This document shows positions 29,898 to 33,775 of a stretch of DNA of 33,775 nt, in pieces (position 1 is the first letter of the stretch; every line of letters begins with the position of its first letter). The notes below the pieces were generated by a model. It did no database searches, had not been told where the DNA came from, and saw nothing but the letters and a program-made list of their open reading frames with translations. This DNA is from a virus: positions 1 through 33,775 of the IMG/VR virus record IMGVR_UViG_3300048883_000844; one strand, 5' to 3'. A program made the translations under genes and the position numbers.

Positions 29898-31490
29898 TTA
29901 GTATCCTGAACTTATCCAATTGAATGTTTTTTGTGTAGCAGTTGCGCTACTGTTATAAAATGTTACTGTGAACCCTGAAGCAGTACTACTACTTATAGTC
30001 CAGTAATCCCCTGTATTTGCGTTCTGAAGAGTTATACCCACAGTAGGTACAATCTTATAAGGAGTAGCATAAGTGATTACTTCTGTACCATTGTTAGTAC
30101 CAGAACTACTAGTTACTCCCGCATTTCTTTTTATTTGGTCGGGCATATCTACCGTTACAGTTAGTGCATCTAACTGCACATTATGTGAAGTATTAGAACT
30201 AGTTAATTTAGTTCTAAACTCTAGCCCTCTTGCAAAGTAATCTCCTATAAAGAAAGGAGTCCACGAACCCCAAGTAGGTGAAACAGCAGGATCATCTTGA
30301 GTAGTGCGTATTTCCAATACAGCATTTGTATCAGAAATATCAGTACCATCAAATAGTCCTGAGTTACTATCAAAGTTCCCTGTAGCCATATCAAATAAGT
30401 CTTTTACAGATACTCCAGTACTAGACAGTGACCCCGTAATTCGACTAGTATATATAGCTCCTAAGTCTAGGGCTTGGTCCGTGAAATAGTAATAACCTAA
30501 AGCAGGTATATCTCCCTCTATCTTATAATTAGCCTGGTCTGTCTGTCCAAATATATTATCCACTAAAATTAAATCATTATATGCGTTAATAGAACTAACG
30601 GTACTAACTAGTGCAGTATCAGTATTTCTTATGATTCTGTTATCATGAGTACCTGCTACAAACGTAGCTCCTGTATCCCTCATCATATTATTTGCTACTT
30701 CAATTCTGTAAGCGTCCCCTTCCGTACCTGTAAATATATTAGCAGATAAAGTCATTCTAGTACCGCTAGTAACTGACACTACTGTAGCAGTAGTAGAGTC
30801 TGTAGTATTCCTAACAGTGGCATCTATATATTCTGATATAAAAGAAGCGTTATCGTCTTCCAAGTCATTATTAATATGCGAACTGTCATCCATACTACCT
30901 GAACGAGCATCCCAATTACCAGCTGCAGAGTCACACCAATCCTCTGTAATAAACCCTGTACCTGTAGCATAGTAAGCATCATGTGTACCAGTACCTAAAC
31001 TAGCTGAGGCTAGCTCAATAGTATTATCACTAGAGTCGTAGAATATATTAGAATTTCTAGAATCATTGACTCCTTTGTCCGCAGTATTAGACCCAAATAA
31101 CGTATGTTGGTTAGATGTGTGTACTACATTAAGAGCTAAAATATCTGCAGTATTAGATTGTATAAATGCAGTGTTTTGAGACTCATTACCAGATGAATCT
31201 AGTGCCTTTATTAAGTACGATCCCGATAATAAGGGTGCTAAATAGTTGTCCATATTACCCGGCACAGTTTTAGTAACATCAGTAGACCCCGCCCAAGTTA
31301 CTCCACTAATTTTACTAGTATGACGAATCCAATATGACCCCCCAGTTAACACATCTAAGTCTGCTACAGCTGTCCAGGTTAAATAGGCTTTATCTCCTTG
31401 TGCAACCATATTAAAATTAGTTACATCATTTGGAGCGTATAATTTTCCGTATACTTCAGCTTCTAAACTGACATAGGGTGAATATATCAT
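29898..31490 (-). CDS. Tail tip protein, C-terminal part (FN3 and H-lectin-like), 530 aa
   Basis: Begins in mid-fold: residues 1-60 (MIYSPYVSLEAEVYGKLYAP, then DVTNFNMVAQGDKAYLTWTA) are the end of one fibronectin-III-like unit and the start of another, exactly as in the middle of lambda-J-type proteins. The centre is a repetitive, Thr/Asp/Asn-rich beta region. The C-terminal 70 residues (ITYATPYKIVPTVGITLQNA, then TASGFTVTFYNSSATA and FNWISSGY) match the H-lectin/gp53-like receptor-binding ends of J proteins. The start overlaps the J gene stop by one base (TAATG), with AAGGAG 9 nt upstream. It looks like a separated half of J. A phase-slip site was sought and not found. Confidence 0.78.
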   Translation of the reverse strand: MIYSPYVSLEAEVYGKLYAPNDVTNFNMVAQGDKAYLTWTAVADLDVLTGGSYWIRHTSKISGVTWAGSTDVTKTVPGNMDNYLAPLLSGSYLIKALDSSGNESQNTAFIQSNTADILALNVVHTSNQHTLFGSNTADKGVNDSRNSNIFYDSSDNTIELASASLGTGTHDAYYATGTGFITEDWCDSAAGNWDARSGSMDDSSHINNDLEDDNASFISEYIDATVRNTTDSTTATVVSVTSGTRMTLSANIFTGTEGDAYRIEVANNMMRDTGATFVAGTHDNRIIRNTDTALVSTVSSINAYNDLILVDNIFGQTDQANYKIEGDIPALGYYYFTDQALDLGAIYTSRITGSLSSTGVSVKDLFDMATGNFDSNSGLFDGTDISDTNAVLEIRTTQDDPAVSPTWGSWTPFFIGDYFARGLEFRTKLTSSNTSHNVQLDALTVTVDMPDQIKRNAGVTSSSGTNNGTEVITYATPYKIVPTVGITLQNANTGDYWTISSSTASGFTVTFYNSSATATQKTFNWISSGY

Positions 31491-33775
31491 TAGAAAATTC
31501 TCCTTGTTTTAACTCGAAACTCTAGCGTACCTGCTGGAGCATCATCAATAATAATACTTTGCGCGGAGGTTTCCCCCATTGAAGTCCAGTTTGTAATTGC
31601 AGGAGTTTTTCTTCTCCATTCAACATAATATGATGCAATATATGGATAAGTGGTTGCAGTGCCCGCAGTTTTAGGGGCATCCCACGAAAATTCTGCTCTA
31701 TTTTTAACATTACCCATTGAATCAACGTACAATTCCTCGCTAATAGTTAAGTTAGATGGGGAAGGTATCGGATCACTAGGGTTAGGTAAACTACTAGTAG
31801 ATTTAGAAGAGAACGCTATATTTTCTTCTATCAATCCATACTTGGCTTCATGGTACTTCAATGCTGAAATTTCAACTATATTAGGCCCAGATTCTCTAGT
31901 CATTAGAACTCTGAAATCTGCGGCCTCTACCGTTCCTATTTCCTCTAATATCCACATATAATTAGTAGTAGGGGTATTTTCAAATGCAGAAGTTACGGTT
32001 ATCTCTGAAACTGATTCTGTAGTACCTATGGTAGTAACATCTTTTGTTTCCACCCATACATAAGGTTTCCATTCATTATCTACGTTTGCATTTAAACAAG
32101 TCTCTTGAGTAGTCTGAGCTTGTTTAACTCCAGACTGTATACAAGCCTCTTCTGTATTAATCAGAGATAACTTATACGTTTTACCTGCAGTAACAGAAGT
32201 CGCAGCGTCTAATTTAACAGTAGTAGTTGTACTTCCTGCCGCAATTCTACCTCCATATCTGACACCCGCTTTATGGGAGTCTGCTACCTTAATTAGATCT
32301 CCTGGCCTAACTACAGCACCTTCCATACCTGTTGAAAAGGTTACAGTCTCAGTTTCATACCTTTCAGTATATAAAATCCATTTGCCAACTCTACGAGCTT
32401 GTCCTTGTGAAGTACAACCTACTGCAACTACACTAGTAGCAAAAATTTGGTTATTAGCATTAACTATGCCTGGGGCATCCTCTACATACTCTACATTTTG
32501 TCTATAAAAGTCTTCTGGGTTGTTCCATTGTACATGAGCAACATTATGTCTCTGTTTTCTAGAAGTTCCCTCATAAGTGAATGTTCCATCAATTACATTA
32601 GCATCTGAAAAGTTCATTACTGGATCTTTAGGTGCATCTTGTACAGAACTAATTTGTCCTTGTTGCCAATATATCATACCTCTAAAAGCTGAGGCTATAT
32701 CGTTTAGTACTTTGAAAGCTTCCTCTCTTCCTTGTAAGTATAAATTACAAGCAAAGCGTGCTTCCTTATTCCCCCATCCATCATCAACTCCAGTAAAATT
32801 TCCGGAGTTATCTACGGCATCACAATACTTTCCAATTTCATATAAAGACCACTTATCCATCTGATTAGCAGAAAGCCATTTACCTAATCCGTATCTTTCA
32901 TCCGTACATAAGTCATATAGAATCCAAGCAGGATTACAAGTCCATTCAGTATCGAATGTTCCGTTCCACGAGCCTGTGTACAAAGTATCTCCAGGCGAGG
33001 TTCCTGTCCAAGTGCCTCCCGCTTGCGTACATCTGTCTTGGCGTCTATATCCCGATAGAGAGCAATGACCTGGGTCATATGGAGTATAGTTACTAGGAAC
33101 TTTTATTTTTACTCCTTTTATCTCATATGCTCGAGTAGGAATTGCAGTAAATTGTCTAGCGTCCACTTGTGTAGCTATTATAGCGCTATTAGGATACCTT
33201 AATTTGTTATCTATAACTTTAGTATAAGAAGCAAAATATATTTCATTTTGTACTTTTGTAGAAGTAGCGTCATCACTAGTTCTCTCTACTTTAATAGCTA
33301 TAGTAGTAAAGCCCGAAGACTTCCAAGCCGACGGTATATCTAATCTAAACTGCCTCTCGTATTTTGCTGATGTCTTTCCTGTAAAAGAATCGGTCTTTGC
33401 TAAATACCAAGAACCATTATTATCTTTTTCTAAATAAATTTTGAATGATACAGTAGAACCGTGTAAGTCTCCCTTATCGTTATCCCCGTCTAAAAGGGCC
33501 GGAGTATTTATTATAACTCTTACTGCATCTACTGTAGTAGAAGAAAATGTTCTAATTATGGCTCCAGGGGCATCCTTAGTTACTATAACGCCGACGCTCA
33601 CTGCATTTTCTGTTCCTACAAACCCGGGTATGTATGCCTGAGAGTTTGTACCTTCTCTAGTAGAGTAGGCTACATCATCAAAATTGCTATTACCTGCAGA
33701 GTCCTGCAATGGAGTTTCATTCAGATAAATAGACTTTTGAGCACTTAGTAATCCTACTATTTCACCTTCAGATAG
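31490..33775 (-). CDS. Tail tip attachment protein J-like, N-terminal part missing (partial)
   Basis: Lambda gpJ-type host-specificity protein at the tail tip. The frame is open to the window edge: 22 more in-frame codons precede TTG 33709 (LSEGEIVGLLSAQKSIYLNE), the canonical J start 'SEGPI.GL..G.KSI.L..TP'. Visible: YIPGFVGTENAVSVGVIVTK, GVKIKVPSNYTPYDP, WNGTFDTEWTCNPAWILYDL, LTDERYGLG-like and a two-cysteine insert (DPGHCSLSGYRRQDRC) in the J insertion domain. An FN3 fold lies near the end (SWDAPKTAGTATTYP), closed by TRRIF. It continues as a separate ORF at 31490. Confidence in the identity is high; the true N-terminus is outside the window. Confidence 0.9.
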   Translation of the reverse strand, partial: LSEGEIVGLLSAQKSIYLNETPLQDSAGNSNFDDVAYSTREGTNSQAYIPGFVGTENAVSVGVIVTKDAPGAIIRTFSSTTVDAVRVIINTPALLDGDNDKGDLHGSTVSFKIYLEKDNNGSWYLAKTDSFTGKTSAKYERQFRLDIPSAWKSSGFTTIAIKVERTSDDATSTKVQNEIYFASYTKVIDNKLRYPNSAIIATQVDARQFTAIPTRAYEIKGVKIKVPSNYTPYDPGHCSLSGYRRQDRCTQAGGTWTGTSPGDTLYTGSWNGTFDTEWTCNPAWILYDLCTDERYGLGKWLSANQMDKWSLYEIGKYCDAVDNSGNFTGVDDGWGNKEARFACNLYLQGREEAFKVLNDIASAFRGMIYWQQGQISSVQDAPKDPVMNFSDANVIDGTFTYEGTSRKQRHNVAHVQWNNPEDFYRQNVEYVEDAPGIVNANNQIFATSVVAVGCTSQGQARRVGKWILYTERYETETVTFSTGMEGAVVRPGDLIKVADSHKAGVRYGGRIAAGSTTTTVKLDAATSVTAGKTYKLSLINTEEACIQSGVKQAQTTQETCLNANVDNEWKPYVWVETKDVTTIGTTESVSEITVTSAFENTPTTNYMWILEEIGTVEAADFRVLMTRESGPNIVEISALKYHEAKYGLIEENIAFSSKSTSSLPNPSDPIPSPSNLTISEELYVDSMGNVKNRAEFSWDAPKTAGTATTYPYIASYYVEWRRKTPAITNWTSMGETSAQSIIIDDAPAGTLEFRVKTRRIF

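Noticed and set aside
31490-31512. Programmed -1 frameshift joining the two J ORFs
   Set aside because: The sequence around GTTAAAACAAGG gives no valid X-XXY-YYZ slip in the 0 frame, and a good AAGGAG precedes the second ATG.
1-33775. tRNA genes, integrase, attachment sites or insertion sequences
   Set aside because: No tRNA-like cloverleaf, recombinase gene or transposase was seen by reading; this is not a proof of absence without a tRNA scan.

Overview
The window looks like part of the genome of a lytic, T5-like tailed phage (siphovirus) of an aquatic, probably marine, bacterium. It is AT-rich and densely packed with overlapping genes, and no host housekeeping gene is visible. It carries a phage replisome, a lambda-J-type tail tip protein, and a cluster of tail-fibre genes. 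The marine assignment is inference, from an APS-kinase-like gene, sulfotransferases and a flavin-dependent halogenase of kinds I associate with marine phages. The host cannot be named from this sequence.

The two halves are transcribed towards each other and meet at a bidirectional terminator (17648-17675). The left half (1-17641, plus strand) holds replication, repair and recombination genes: small unknown ORFs, DNA-binding proteins, a PC4-like protein, an NAD+-dependent DNA ligase split into two genes, a DnaB-type helicase, a DnaG-type primase, a flavin-dependent halogenase, a family A DNA polymerase, an SF2 helicase, an ssDNA-binding protein, an SbcD/SbcC (T4 gp47/gp46) pair and a PD-(D/E)XK nuclease. 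The order resembles the T5 D-region. Four near-identical consensus sigma70 promoters (378, 963, 3614, 13314) divide it into four modules. Each module reads promoter, one or two short (often DNA-binding) genes, an intrinsic terminator with no new promoter after it, then lower-priority genes. This suggests partial termination sets expression ratios.

The right half (17687-33775, minus strand) holds tail genes, read from right to left: a tip protein J cut by the window edge, a separate FN3/C-terminal J part, an S74-chaperone fibre gene, a promoter (28956-28984), several fibre or fibre-anchor genes, a second promoter (25762-25790), more fibre genes including one with a perfect 315-bp tandem duplication, a polyglycine adhesin resembling T-even gp38, and a small unknown protein.

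Downstream of the adhesin lies a tightly overlapping five-gene cassette (17687-20654): sulfotransferase, 2OG-Fe(II) oxygenase, a U32-like cysteine protein, a second sulfotransferase and an APS-kinase-like protein. It reads as a phage-encoded sulfation/hydroxylation module placed immediately after the receptor-binding genes.

The strongest candidates for undescribed biology are this cassette, the halogenase embedded in the replisome operon, the promoter cassette that splits the ligase, and the four-repeat helix-turn-helix protein.
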